From an uncultured Bacilli bacterium (GTDB lineage: Bacteria > Bacillota_I > Bacilli_A > RF39 > UBA660), in contig CALVKV010000017.1 of assembly GCA_944333305.1 (NCBI GenBank), positions 1 to 17,613 on the forward strand: 17,613 nt of DNA. Direction: 5' to 3'. Below the pieces are notes generated by a model. The model was not told the origin of the DNA, did not search any database, and saw only the letters and a program-made list of their open reading frames with translations. A program made the translations under genes and the position numbers. Shown piece by piece: positions 8,414 through 14,987 of the stretch (within the stretch, counting starts at the first letter, position 1; every line of letters begins with the position of its first letter).

Positions 8414-8842
8414 ATGAAGATAATTGTAACGACAAAAGAAAGAATCAGATTAAATAGATTTTTAGAATGGCTTTTGTATTTTGCAAGTTACTCTATAGTC
8501 TTCTTTTTTGTTTCTTCCTTTTTTGAAACATTTTATATAGATCCAGCACATCCTGTTTTATTTTCAATACTTGCATCATTTATTATTTATATTTTAAATC
8601 AAACAGTTAAACCTTTGTTAGTTAGATTAACAATACCAGTAACAGGTTTGACTCTTGGACTTTTTTATCCTTTTATAAATCTATTTATTTTAAAACTTGC
8701 AGATTGGATACTTGGTAAGTACTTTAATCTAATGGACTTTTGGGTGGCTCTTGCAATATCAATATTAATTTCCGTAGTTAATGTTTTAATAGAAGAGTTT
8801 GTTATTAAGCCAATTATTAGAAAGGTTAAACATCATGGATAG
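8414..8842 (+). CDS. PF04020-type phage-holin-family/YvlD-like membrane protein
   Basis: Small integral-membrane protein of 142 residues with about four hydrophobic segments (roughly 18-40, 46-64, 74-98 and 104-130) and charged ends. The LNQTVKPLLVRLTIPVTGLTLGLFYPFINL stretch matches the hallmark of the family annotated as 'phage holin family' (PF04020, YvlD-like), which is chromosomal and widespread; lytic function is not implied, and no endolysin or phage gene is nearby. The start ATG 8414 follows a perfect AGGAGG (8403-8408). The 3' end overlaps lgt by 8 nt. In Bacillus the neighbours of lgt are hprK and ppaX, and in many Firmicutes a PF04020 gene sits between uvrA and hprK/lgt, so the place is consistent. 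The physiological role is unknown. Confidence 0.85.
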   Translation: MKIIVTTKERIRLNRFLEWLLYFASYSIVFFFVSSFFETFYIDPAHPVLFSILASFIIYILNQTVKPLLVRLTIPVTGLTLGLFYPFINLFILKLADWILGKYFNLMDFWVALAISILISVVNVLIEEFVIKPIIRKVKHHG

Positions 8843-9629
8843 GGTGCTTTTGAACTTAGGTTTTATAAAAATATATTATTACTCTATCTTTATTCTTTTA
8901 GGAGTAATTGTAGGTGGAGTCCTTGTCTTTTTAGAGCTTAGAAAAGAAAAAGTAAATAAAGATGAACTATTTGATATGTTTTTCTATACGATTATCTTTG
9001 CTTTCTTAGGAGCGAGAATTTATTACGTTTTATTTAATTTATCATATTACTTGTCTAATCCTATAGAAATACTTTATATATGGCATGGTGGTCTTGCTAT
9101 TCATGGTGGGATACTGGGAGGACTTTTATATCTTTGTTATTATACTAGAAAACATAAATTAAATCTTTTAAAACTATTAGATATATTAGTAGTAGGTCTT
9201 ATTATTGGACAAGCGATAGGCAGATGGGGTAATTTCTTTAATAGTGAAGCATATGGCTATGTGACATCTTATGGTTATTTAAAGAGTTTATATATACCAG
9301 AATTTATTATTAGAGGTATGTATATTAATGGTGATTATTATATGCCAACATTCTTCTTTGAGTCAGTTTGGAATGTACTTGGATTTGTAATTCTTTTACT
9401 AATTAGAAAGTTTTATAAGAACTTAAAGACTGGACAGTTGATGGGATTTTATATGATGTGGTACTCTTTTATTAGATTTATAATAGAAGGGATGAGATTA
9501 GATAGTTTAATGTTAGGTCCTATTAGAGTGGCTCAGCTTGTATCAGTAGTCTTGTTTATAGTAGGAGTTTACTTTGTCTTTATTAGAAGGAACAAGAAGT
9601 TGTATAGAGAGGATGTGCTTTATGAATAA
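8835..9629 (+). CDS. lgt: Prolipoprotein diacylglyceryl transferase
   Basis: Membrane enzyme that transfers diacylglycerol from phosphatidylglycerol to the lipobox cysteine of prolipoproteins, the first step of lipoprotein maturation. The 264-residue protein has about seven hydrophobic segments and the Lgt landmarks: GARIYYV (59-65), HGGLAIHGG (84-92), the signature GQAIGRWGNFFNSEAYG (125-141) with the essential Arg130, and YSFIRFIIEGMRLD (210-223). The start ATG 8835 overlaps the previous stop by 8 nt and has AAAGG (8821-8825) 9 nt upstream; a longer in-frame version from 8799 would add 12 residues inside the previous gene without a better ribosome site. The 3' end overlaps trxB by 8 nt, so three genes are translationally linked. 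Its presence implies the organism makes lipoproteins. Confidence 0.97.
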   Translation: MDRVLLNLGFIKIYYYSIFILLGVIVGGVLVFLELRKEKVNKDELFDMFFYTIIFAFLGARIYYVLFNLSYYLSNPIEILYIWHGGLAIHGGILGGLLYLCYYTRKHKLNLLKLLDILVVGLIIGQAIGRWGNFFNSEAYGYVTSYGYLKSLYIPEFIIRGMYINGDYYMPTFFFESVWNVLGFVILLLIRKFYKNLKTGQLMGFYMMWYSFIRFIIEGMRLDSLMLGPIRVAQLVSVVLFIVGVYFVFIRRNKKLYREDVLYE

Positions 9630-10500
9630 TAAATATAAAGTAGTTATTGTAGGCTGTGGAGTTGCTGGGATGACTGCAGCGCTTTACTTAAATAGAGCAG
9701 GGATAGACTGTATTATTTTAGAAAAATCTATGCCTGGAGGACAGATAGTTGATAATGGTAATATTATGAACTTTCCAACGTACGAGTCTATTAGTGGAAG
9801 TGATCTTGCTTTAAAGATGTTAAAACAAATTACTGATTTAGGAGTTCCTGTTAAATATGAAGAAGTTAAAGAGATTAAGATAGATAAAGAGAAGAAGGTC
9901 ATTACTAGTAAAGATGAATATCTATGTGATTATGTAATAATTGCTACTGGTCGTAAACCTAAACTATTAGGGGTTAAAGGTGAAGAAGAGTTAAGGACTA
10001 AAGGGATAAGTTATTGTGCCGTATGTGATGGTGCTTTATATAAAAATAAAGATGTTGTAGTAGTAGGGGCAAGTGATGCAGCTTTTGAAGGGGCAATATA
10101 CTTGAGTAAGTTAGCATCATCTGTTACTATTTTATATCGCAATGAATTTAGAGCGAAAGCTTATTTACAGGATATGATTAAAAAGATAGATAATATTTCT
10201 TTTGTAAGAGGAGAAGTAGAAAGTTTTTCTAAGGATGAAAGAATTACTATTAAGACAAAGAATAGTAATGATATAATTACTGATGGGGTATTCATATATA
10301 TTGGACAGATTCCTAATGCTAGCTTTTTAGAATCTTTAGGTATTTTAGATGATAAAGGCTATATTAAGACAGATGATAATCTAATGACTTCTATAGATGG
10401 AGTTTATGCAGTAGGAGATGCTCTTAATAAATATGATTATCAGATAGTTATTGCAATGGGAGAAGCGGCGCGTGTTGCTTTAGAAATTTCAAGGAGATGA
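9622..10500 (+). CDS. trxB: Thioredoxin reductase-like flavoprotein
   Basis: Flavoprotein disulfide reductase that normally passes electrons from NADPH via FAD and a Cys pair to thioredoxin. The 292-residue protein shows the FAD motif GCGVAG (11-16), PGGQI (38-42), the redox centre CAVCDG (Cys132, Cys135), and the C-terminal FAD contact VYAVGDALNKYDYQIVIAMGEAA (261-283). The second dinucleotide motif is altered: where NADPH-dependent enzymes have GGGDSA and HRRxxxR, this one has GASDAA (149-154) and YRNEFR (172-177). The 2'-phosphate contacts of NADPH are thus partly lost. ATG 9622 overlaps the lgt stop by 8 nt and has GAGAGGA (9607-9613); a longer reading from 9574 lies inside lgt. The context lgt-trxB-yvcK-whiA is conserved in Firmicutes. 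The family is sure; cofactor preference (NADPH, NADH or other donor) is uncertain. Confidence 0.93.
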   Translation: MNNKYKVVIVGCGVAGMTAALYLNRAGIDCIILEKSMPGGQIVDNGNIMNFPTYESISGSDLALKMLKQITDLGVPVKYEEVKEIKIDKEKKVITSKDEYLCDYVIIATGRKPKLLGVKGEEELRTKGISYCAVCDGALYKNKDVVVVGASDAAFEGAIYLSKLASSVTILYRNEFRAKAYLQDMIKKIDNISFVRGEVESFSKDERITIKTKNSNDIITDGVFIYIGQIPNASFLESLGILDDKGYIKTDDNLMTSIDGVYAVGDALNKYDYQIVIAMGEAARVALEISRR

Positions 10501-10507
10501 GCAGTAG

Positions 10508-11461
10508 ATGAATAATAAAAAAGTAGTAGTTTTTGGAGGAGGAACAGGTTTATCCTATTTACTTAAGGGTTTAAAAGACTTTCCTCTTGATATAACGGCG
10601 GTTATTACAGTTTCAGATAGTGGTAAAAGTACTGGTAAATTAAGAGAAGAATTTCATGTTCCTGCTGTTGGTGATATTAGACATGTTATTAGTAGTTTAT
10701 CATCTACTAGTCCTGAAATAAAAGAAATGTTAGAATATCGTTTTAATACAACTAATTATTTAGATGGGCATGCTTTAGGTAATTTTATGTTAATATCACT
10801 TTTAGATATTACGGGAAGTTTAAAAAATTCTATTGAACAATTATCTATTTTATTGGATATTAAAAATAAAGTGTTACCTTTAACTGAGGATGCTGATGTA
10901 ACACTTATGGCTGAAGCTACTGATGGTAGTATTATTGAAGGTGAAGCTTCTATTACTAAAAGTGAAAAGAAAGTAAAGAAACTTTTCTATAAGAAGCAAC
11001 CTAAAGTATTAGATGAAGTGAAAGATGCTATTAAAGAAGCTGATTTAATTATACTTAGTATGGGTAGTCTTTATACAAGTTTACTACCACATCTTGTTTC
11101 TAAAGAAATTATAGATTGTTTAGATAAAATAAAGGTTCCTATTATGTATGTATGTAATATAGTAACACAACCAGGGGAGACTGACGAGTTTACAGTTAGT
11201 GATCACGTTAAACTTATTAATAGTTATTTAGGAAAACATAAATTAGATGCTGTTATAGCCTCTAACTCTAAAATTAGTGAAGAGATGGCTTTGAAATATG
11301 CAAATAAAGAAAGAAAAGATCCTGTCAAAATAGATTATCCAGTTTTATCTAAATTAGATACAGAATTTATTGAAGCTGACCTTTTGACTATTGCCGATGG
11401 TACTTTGAAGCATCATAGTCAAAGATTAAGCTCTTTGATATTTTCTTATTTAATGAAATAG
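10508..11461 (+). CDS. yvcK: YvcK/CofD-family gluconeogenesis and cell-shape factor
   Basis: Cytoplasmic Rossmann-like protein of the YvcK family, which in Bacillus is needed for growth and normal morphology on gluconeogenic carbon sources and binds UDP-sugars. The 317 residues equal the usual length. Landmarks are GGGTGLS (10-16), SDSGKSTGKLREEF (36-49), where most homologues have DDGGSSGRLR, GDIRHVISSLS (55-65), GHALGNFMLISLL, GSLYTSLLPHLV, and TQPGETDEFTVSDH. ATG 10508 has AAGGAG (10491-10496) 11 nt upstream, inside the end of trxB, a slightly long spacing with no better alternative. It is followed after 21 nt by whiA. In Bacillus rapZ (yvcJ) precedes yvcK; it is absent here. The DDGG-to-DSGK change is a family variation to note, not clear inactivation. 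Confidence 0.95.
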   Translation: MNNKKVVVFGGGTGLSYLLKGLKDFPLDITAVITVSDSGKSTGKLREEFHVPAVGDIRHVISSLSSTSPEIKEMLEYRFNTTNYLDGHALGNFMLISLLDITGSLKNSIEQLSILLDIKNKVLPLTEDADVTLMAEATDGSIIEGEASITKSEKKVKKLFYKKQPKVLDEVKDAIKEADLIILSMGSLYTSLLPHLVSKEIIDCLDKIKVPIMYVCNIVTQPGETDEFTVSDHVKLINSYLGKHKLDAVIASNSKISEEMALKYANKERKDPVKIDYPVLSKLDTEFIEADLLTIADGTLKHHSQRLSSLIFSYLMK

Positions 11462-11482
11462 AATAAGAAAAGCGGTGATTTT

Positions 11483-12394
11483 ATGTCTTTTACAGGTAAT
11501 GTTAAAACAGAAATAACTAATCTTAAAACTTCTGAAACTGCTAAAATAGCTTTAATTTCGGGATTTTTTCGTAATAATTATCAAAAAATAAAAGATTCTA
11601 TAGTAATTAGTAGTGAAAATGATGCAGTTATAACTTATTTCAAAGATTTACTCGATAGTTATGAAGAGATATCTTATAGAGAAGAACTTTTAGATAATAA
11701 TAACTTTAGTAAAAATAAACTTAAGGCTTTAGTTATCATTAAAGGTGATACTTTTATTAAAGAAACTTTTTGCATTGAGAAAGAAGTTGTTCCTAATTAT
11801 TTAGTAGAATTAGATGATGATGTGAGAGGCTATTTAAGAGGAGTTTTTCTTAGTAGTGGTAGTATTAATGATCCTAAGACTAGTAGATATCATTTGGAGT
11901 TTTTAATTAATAATTCAGAAGAGGTTGTTTTTATTCAGAAATTGCTTAATTCTTATTCGTTGAATGCTAAGTTACTTAGTCGTGATAAAGGATTTATGCT
12001 ATATATTAAAGAAGCGGATAAGATAAGTGATTTTTTAAGAATAATTGGCGCTAGTAAAGCAGTTTTATATTATGAAGAGGTAAGAGTATTTAGAGATGCT
12101 AAAAATAAAACTAATCGCCTTAATAATTGTGAACAAGCTAATATGGATAGAGTTTTGCAAACAGCAATGGAGCAGTTAAATTATATAAAAATTATTGAAG
12201 ATAATTTAGCAGTAGAGTTACTTGACGATAAGACTAAGGAAGCTTTAGAATATCGTAAAAGATATCAAGAGGCTTCATTAAAAGAGCTTAGTGAGATTAT
12301 TAGTTTAGAAACTGGTAAAAAAATTACTAAATCAGGGCTTAATCATAGATTTAGGAAGATTAAAGATTTAGCACTTAGGTTTATGGAAAAATAA
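11483..12394 (+). CDS. whiA: WhiA DNA-binding protein
   Basis: WhiA is a conserved Gram-positive DNA-binding protein. In Streptomyces it regulates sporulation division genes; in Bacillus it affects cell division and chromosome segregation without clear transcriptional targets. The 303-residue product has the N-terminal WhiA domain (FTGNVKTEI at its start), a degenerate LAGLIDADG homing-endonuclease-like fold with RGYLRGVFLSSGSIND and YHLEF (115-140), and a C-terminal helix-turn-helix (about 264-298, SLKELSEII to LNHRFRKIKDLA). The start ATG 11483 follows AGCGGTGAT (11471-11479). It is the last gene of the uvrA-to-whiA operon; crh, which follows whiA in Bacillus, is absent and a terminator begins at the stop codon. 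Confidence 0.95.
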   Translation: MSFTGNVKTEITNLKTSETAKIALISGFFRNNYQKIKDSIVISSENDAVITYFKDLLDSYEEISYREELLDNNNFSKNKLKALVIIKGDTFIKETFCIEKEVVPNYLVELDDDVRGYLRGVFLSSGSINDPKTSRYHLEFLINNSEEVVFIQKLLNSYSLNAKLLSRDKGFMLYIKEADKISDFLRIIGASKAVLYYEEVRVFRDAKNKTNRLNNCEQANMDRVLQTAMEQLNYIKIIEDNLAVELLDDKTKEALEYRKRYQEASLKELSEIISLETGKKITKSGLNHRFRKIKDLALRFMEK

Positions 12395-12423
12395 AATATA
12401 GTTATACTGACTATATTTTATTT
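12393..12423 (+). terminator. Terminator after whiA
   Basis: AAAATATAGT (12393-12402) and ACTATATTTT (12410-12419) form a 10-bp stem with a 7-nt loop; the T-run continues as ATTT. The stem starts inside the whiA stop codon. It closes the uvrA-whiA operon. Confidence 0.75.
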
Positions 12424-12456
12424 GATAATTAGTGATAACTTATTTATTAAATGTGC

Positions 12457-12485
12457 TTTATACTTTCTTTTATTAGTGATACAAT
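12457..12485 (+). promoter_or_regulatory. Possible promoter of the AIM24-family gene
   Basis: TTTATA (12457-12462), a 17-bp spacer and TACAAT (12480-12485), with TGA (12477-12479) giving an extended -10. The start would be near 12492, only about 16 nt before the ATG but upstream of the ribosome site. TATACT at 12459-12464 is an alternative -10. Confidence 0.35.
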
Positions 12486-12507
12486 TATTTTAGAAAGAGG
12501 TGTATTT

Positions 12508-13272
12508 ATGTATAAGATATCTAATTTTATTGATAATAATGATGTCAAAGTTATTGAAGAACTTGGTCCTTTTAAAGTAATTGAATATCAAAGAGATTTA
12601 AGTGTAACTCCTATGACTGCGCAGGTTAGTTATTTTAGTAATTTGATGAATGTTAGGAAAAGGCAAGTAATATGTAATTTGGGTGTTTCATCTATTACAA
12701 CACAAAGTGGAGCGATGCAATGGATGATAGGTAATGTTAATGCTACTACTGGGGTAAAAGGAGTAGGGGATTTATTTTCTAAAGCTGTTAGAGGTAAAGT
12801 GACTGGTGAATCTGCTATTAAACCAGAGTATACTGGTGATGGTTTGATGATGTTAGAACCTACTTATAAACATATATTGTTATTAAATTTAGAAGAATGG
12901 AATGGCTCTATTGTCTTGGATGATGGTTTATTTTTAGCTTGCGAATCTAATTTAAAACAAAAAGCAGTAATGAGAAGTAATGTAAGTAGTGCTTTAGCAG
13001 GTAACGAAGGTCTCTTTAATTTAGGTATTCAAGGTAATGGTATTTTATGTGTTGAGTCTCCTGTTCCTAAAGAAGAGTTGATAGAAATAGAGCTTCAAAA
13101 TGATGTTGTTAAAATAGATGGTAATATGGCTATTGCTTGGAGTGGAAGTTTAGAGTTTACTGTTGAACGTTCTGGGAAAAGTTTAGTTGGTTCTGCAGCA
13201 TCTGGCGAGGGACTTGTTAATGTTTTTAGAGGTACAGGTAAAGTATTGTTTGCTCCTGTCGATAAGAAGTAA
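12508..13272 (+). CDS. AIM24 family (DUF124, TIGR00266-like) protein
   Basis: A 254-residue protein of the AIM24/DUF124 family, an all-beta jelly-roll-like fold without established enzymatic activity in bacteria. Supporting stretches include the central glycine-rich segment NVNATTGVKGVGDLFSKAVRGKVTGESAIKP, GIQGNGILCVESPVP (the typical 'G.G.l.l.a.G' region), MAIAWSGSLEFTVERS and the end GEGLVNVFRGTGKVLFAPV. There is no signal peptide or membrane segment, so it is cytoplasmic. The true start is ATG 12508, with GAGGTG (12497-12502) 5 nt upstream; an in-frame ATG at 12451 has no ribosome site and lies in the promoter region. It stands alone between two terminators. Function is not known. Confidence 0.88.
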   Translation: MYKISNFIDNNDVKVIEELGPFKVIEYQRDLSVTPMTAQVSYFSNLMNVRKRQVICNLGVSSITTQSGAMQWMIGNVNATTGVKGVGDLFSKAVRGKVTGESAIKPEYTGDGLMMLEPTYKHILLLNLEEWNGSIVLDDGLFLACESNLKQKAVMRSNVSSALAGNEGLFNLGIQGNGILCVESPVPKEELIEIELQNDVVKIDGNMAIAWSGSLEFTVERSGKSLVGSAASGEGLVNVFRGTGKVLFAPVDKK

Positions 13273-13280
13273 GCGATATT

Positions 13281-13319
13281 AAAAACACATTTAATATAAG
13301 ACTGTTGAATGTGTTTTTT
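13281..13319. terminator. Shared bidirectional terminator
   Basis: AAAAACACATT (13281-13291) pairs with AATGTGTTTTT (13308-13318), an 11-bp stem with a 16-nt loop, flanked by A residues on the left and T residues on the right. It can therefore end both the AIM24 gene from the left and the XRE regulator gene from the right. Confidence 0.8.
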
Positions 13320-13342
13320 AATGTTTTGAAAGTTTATGGCAA

Positions 13343-13801
13343 TTACTTTGTGTATATTTTCTTTGTATCAATTCTACCAACAACATAATCAATAGAAGCA
13401 TTGTAAAAATTTACTATATAAAGTAATTTATAAGTAGTAGGAGTTCTTGCACCTGTTTCAAAACTAGAGTATGTTGTTTGGAAAAAACCAATCTTGTCAC
13501 TTAGCTTGCTTTGAGTTAAGTGATTTTCTTTTCGAAGTTCTAGTAATCTTTCACATATTTTTTTGTAATCTATTTTTAAGTTAGAAGAATGTTCAATTTT
13601 ATTAGAAATGCCTAGTAAATAATCTAAATTAACATTATAAAAATTTGCGAGTACATTAGCTTTCTCTAAAGGTATGTCATTAGTACATTTCTCCCATTTT
13701 GAATAAGTATTCTCTTTTACATTTAACATTTTTGCTATGTCTTTTTGTTTTAAATTGCTATCATGGCGTAGCATAGCCATTCTATTTCCTGTTTCTACCA
13801 A
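13343..13801 (-). CDS. Tandem XRE-family helix-turn-helix regulator
   Basis: Predicted cytoplasmic DNA-binding regulator of 152 residues built from two consecutive XRE/Cro-C1 helix-turn-helix domains. The first, about 5-62, reads NRMAMLRHDSNLKQKDIAKMLNV..YSKWE and ends NVNLDYLLGIS; the second, about 80-147, reads LLELRKENHLTQSKLSDKIG..YSSFETG and ends NASIDYVVGRID. Each ends in the same '(N/D)xDYLLG' helix, so the protein looks like an internal duplication. There is no sensor domain. The start is uncertain: I prefer TTG at 13801, because GGTGAT (13811-13806) lies 4 nt before it, the same placement used by whiA and the 4736 gene. TTG 13813 and GTG 13810 lack a ribosome site. It converges with the AIM24 gene. 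Targets are unknown; autoregulation is typical of such proteins. Confidence 0.85.
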   Translation of the reverse strand: MVETGNRMAMLRHDSNLKQKDIAKMLNVKENTYSKWEKCTNDIPLEKANVLANFYNVNLDYLLGISNKIEHSSNLKIDYKKICERLLELRKENHLTQSKLSDKIGFFQTTYSSFETGARTPTTYKLLYIVNFYNASIDYVVGRIDTKKIYTK

Positions 13802-13815
13802 TTTTATCACCAAGT

Positions 13816-13827
13816 TAATTGTAATTA
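13816..13827. repeat. Short inverted repeat upstream of the XRE gene
   Basis: TAATT-GT-AATTA (13816-13827) is a perfect 5-bp inverted repeat lying 15 nt upstream of the preferred XRE start. It could be an operator for the regulator itself, but such AT-rich palindromes arise easily by chance in this base composition. The surrounding stretch 13802-14005 contains no gene that I can support; it also holds a TTGACA (13835-13840) with only a poor -10 (TATGAG, 13859-13864). Confidence 0.2.
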
Positions 13828-13985
13828 TGAAAAGTTGACATTTGTTTATTTCGGACTTTATGAGTTAAAAATAAAAAGTTTTAATTTACTAAATTGCTAA
13901 ATATTTCATTCGTAAAACATTAAAATTATCTTAAAGATATAGAAGAATGAATAATAAAATTTGACTAATTTTAATAATCTGTAAT

Positions 13986-14014
13986 TTTTCAAATGTTTTT
14001 ATTTTTGCTATAGT
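13986..14014 (+). promoter_or_regulatory. Promoter of the DUF3006 gene
   Basis: TTTTCA (13986-13991), a 17-bp spacer and TATAGT (14009-14014), with TGC (14006-14008) giving an extended -10. Predicted start is near 14021. This places GTG 14013 inside the -10 hexamer, so that codon cannot be the translation start. Confidence 0.6.
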
Positions 14015-14033
14015 GTTTTTGGAAAGAGATGTT

Positions 14034-14297
14034 GTGTTGAAAGGAGGTATTTTTATATTTAGTGAATATGTTAAACCAACGCAAATAATTGTTGATAGAA
14101 TAGAGAATAATTTAGTAGTAGTTGAGCTTGATAAAGGTAAGGTTATGACTTATCAAATAGATAAACTTCCTTCTGTTAAAGAAGGGGATGTTCTTACTTT
14201 AGATAGTGATACTAAAGAGTTTTTTGTTAATAAGAAAAAAACTAAACAAAGAAAGAAAAAAATAAAAAAACTAATGGATAAAGTATTTGTTGATTAG
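14034..14297 (+). CDS. DUF3006 domain protein, start uncertain
   Basis: Small protein with a DUF3006 domain ([38 protein letters not shown]), a short beta-rich fold of unknown function common in Firmicutes, followed by a strongly basic tail ([17 protein letters not shown]) that may bind nucleic acid. The start is unclear. GTG 14034 and TTG 14037 are the first canonical codons downstream of the promoter, but the strong AAAGGAGGT (14040-14048) lies after them, and the in-frame codons at a suitable distance behind it are ATT 14049 and ATA 14055, not ATG, GTG or TTG. I list GTG 14034; initiation at ATA 14055, giving 80 residues, would fit the domain equally well. The stop TAG overlaps the clpP stop on the other strand by 3 bases. 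Confidence 0.72.
   Translation: MLKGGIFIFSEYVKPTQIIVDRIENNLVVVELDKGKVMTYQIDKLPSVKEGDVLTLDSDTKEFFVNKKKTKQRKKKIKKLMDKVFVD
14040..14048 (+). promoter_or_regulatory. Strong Shine-Dalgarno lacking a canonical start
   Basis: AAAGGAGGT is the best ribosome site in this region. No ATG, GTG or TTG in the DUF3006 frame follows within 20 nt; out-of-frame GTG 14062 and ATG 14068 lead to a stop after a few codons. The nearest in-frame options are ATT 14049 and ATA 14055 (7 nt after GGAGG). Confidence 0.7.
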
Positions 14298-14863
14298 AGA
14301 ACTTTATCTATTAGTCCATAATTTTTTGCTTCGTCAGCTTCTAAAAAATAGTCTCTTTCTGTATCTTGTTCTATTTTTTCTAATTTTTGTTTTGTATTTG
14401 CTGCTAGAATCTTGTTTAGTTTCTTTTTAGTTTTTAATATGTGTTCAGCGGCAATTTTTATTTCTGTAGCTTGACCTTCAGCGCCACCTAAGGGTTGATG
14501 AATCATTACTTCGCTATTTTTAAGGGCATATCTTTTTCCTTTTTTGCCACTTGATAATAAGAAGGCAGCCATGGAAGCAGCTATGCCCATACAAATAGTG
14601 GAAACATCACTTTTTATTAAATTCATAGTATCATATATTGCAAAACCGGCAGTTACTGAGCCTCCAGGAGAGTTTATATACAAAGATATATCTTCATGAT
14701 TAAGAGAATCTAAGTAAAGTAGTTCTGCTACAACAGTGTTTGCTGATTCATCATTAATAGTACCACTTAAAATTATTATTCTATTTTTTAATAATTTAGA
14801 AAAAATATCATAACTTCTTTCACCATTTATTTCTTTATCAACTATCATTGGTATTAAATTCAT
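14294..14863 (-). CDS. clpP: ATP-dependent Clp protease proteolytic subunit
   Basis: Serine peptidase that forms a double-heptamer chamber and degrades proteins fed by ClpX or ClpC. From ATG 14863 the protein has 189 residues, [28 protein letters not shown] onward. The catalytic triad is Ser97 (GIAASMAAF), His122 (MIHQPLGG) and Asp171 (TERDYF), with the substrate strand YINSPGGSV before it. Length and numbering match canonical ClpP. Start: ATG 14863 follows AGGTGA (14874-14869) by 5 nt and gives the normal N-terminus; a GTG at 14872 lies within that ribosome site. It is divergent from the kinase gene across a 124-nt control region containing a direct repeat. No CtsR or CIRCE operator was seen. 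Its 3' end overlaps the DUF3006 stop codon, with no terminator hairpin between. Confidence 0.97.
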   Translation of the reverse strand: MNLIPMIVDKEINGERSYDIFSKLLKNRIIILSGTINDESANTVVAELLYLDSLNHEDISLYINSPGGSVTAGFAIYDTMNLIKSDVSTICMGIAASMAAFLLSSGKKGKRYALKNSEVMIHQPLGGAEGQATEIKIAAEHILKTKKKLNKILAANTKQKLEKIEQDTERDYFLEADEAKNYGLIDKVL

Positions 14864-14912
14864 AATCTTCACCTAATTCTACTATATCCAAATATATTTT
14901 AATTTATACCTT

Positions 14913-14946
14913 ACAAGATGTGGCAAAATTGTTAGACAAGATGTGG
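14913..14946. repeat. 11-bp direct repeat in the clpP/kinase intergenic region
   Basis: ACAAGATGTGG occurs at 14913-14923 and again at 14936-14946, start-to-start distance 23 bp, about two helical turns. The second copy overlaps the -35 of the rightward promoter; the first lies further toward clpP. This placement suggests a binding site for a regulator of one or both divergent genes. It does not match the CtsR or HrcA consensus. Confidence 0.6.
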
Positions 14947-14961
14947 TAGTTTTGATATAAT
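14933..14961 (+). promoter_or_regulatory. Strong promoter of the nucleoside kinase-like gene
   Basis: TAGACA (14933-14938), a 17-bp spacer and consensus TATAAT (14956-14961), with TGA (14953-14955) forming an extended -10. Predicted start is near 14968, leaving about 20 nt of leader containing GAGGGTG (14976-14982) before ATG 14988. Confidence 0.85.
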
Positions 14962-14987
14962 CTTTTATAGAATAAGAGGGTGTTAAA

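Noticed and set aside
8414..8842. Prophage lysis gene suggested by the 'phage holin family' label
   Set aside because: PF04020 proteins are widespread chromosomal genes and no phage structural, integrase or endolysin gene is nearby.
9684..9902. Minus-strand open frame within trxB
   Set aside because: Antisense to the FAD domain coding region, without its own signals.
13835..13864. Rightward promoter TTGACA...TATGAG in the XRE/DUF3006 intergenic region
   Set aside because: The -35 is perfect, but the -10 is poor, the spacer is 18 bp and no gene starts within 150 bp; the promoter at 13986-14014 explains the DUF3006 gene better.
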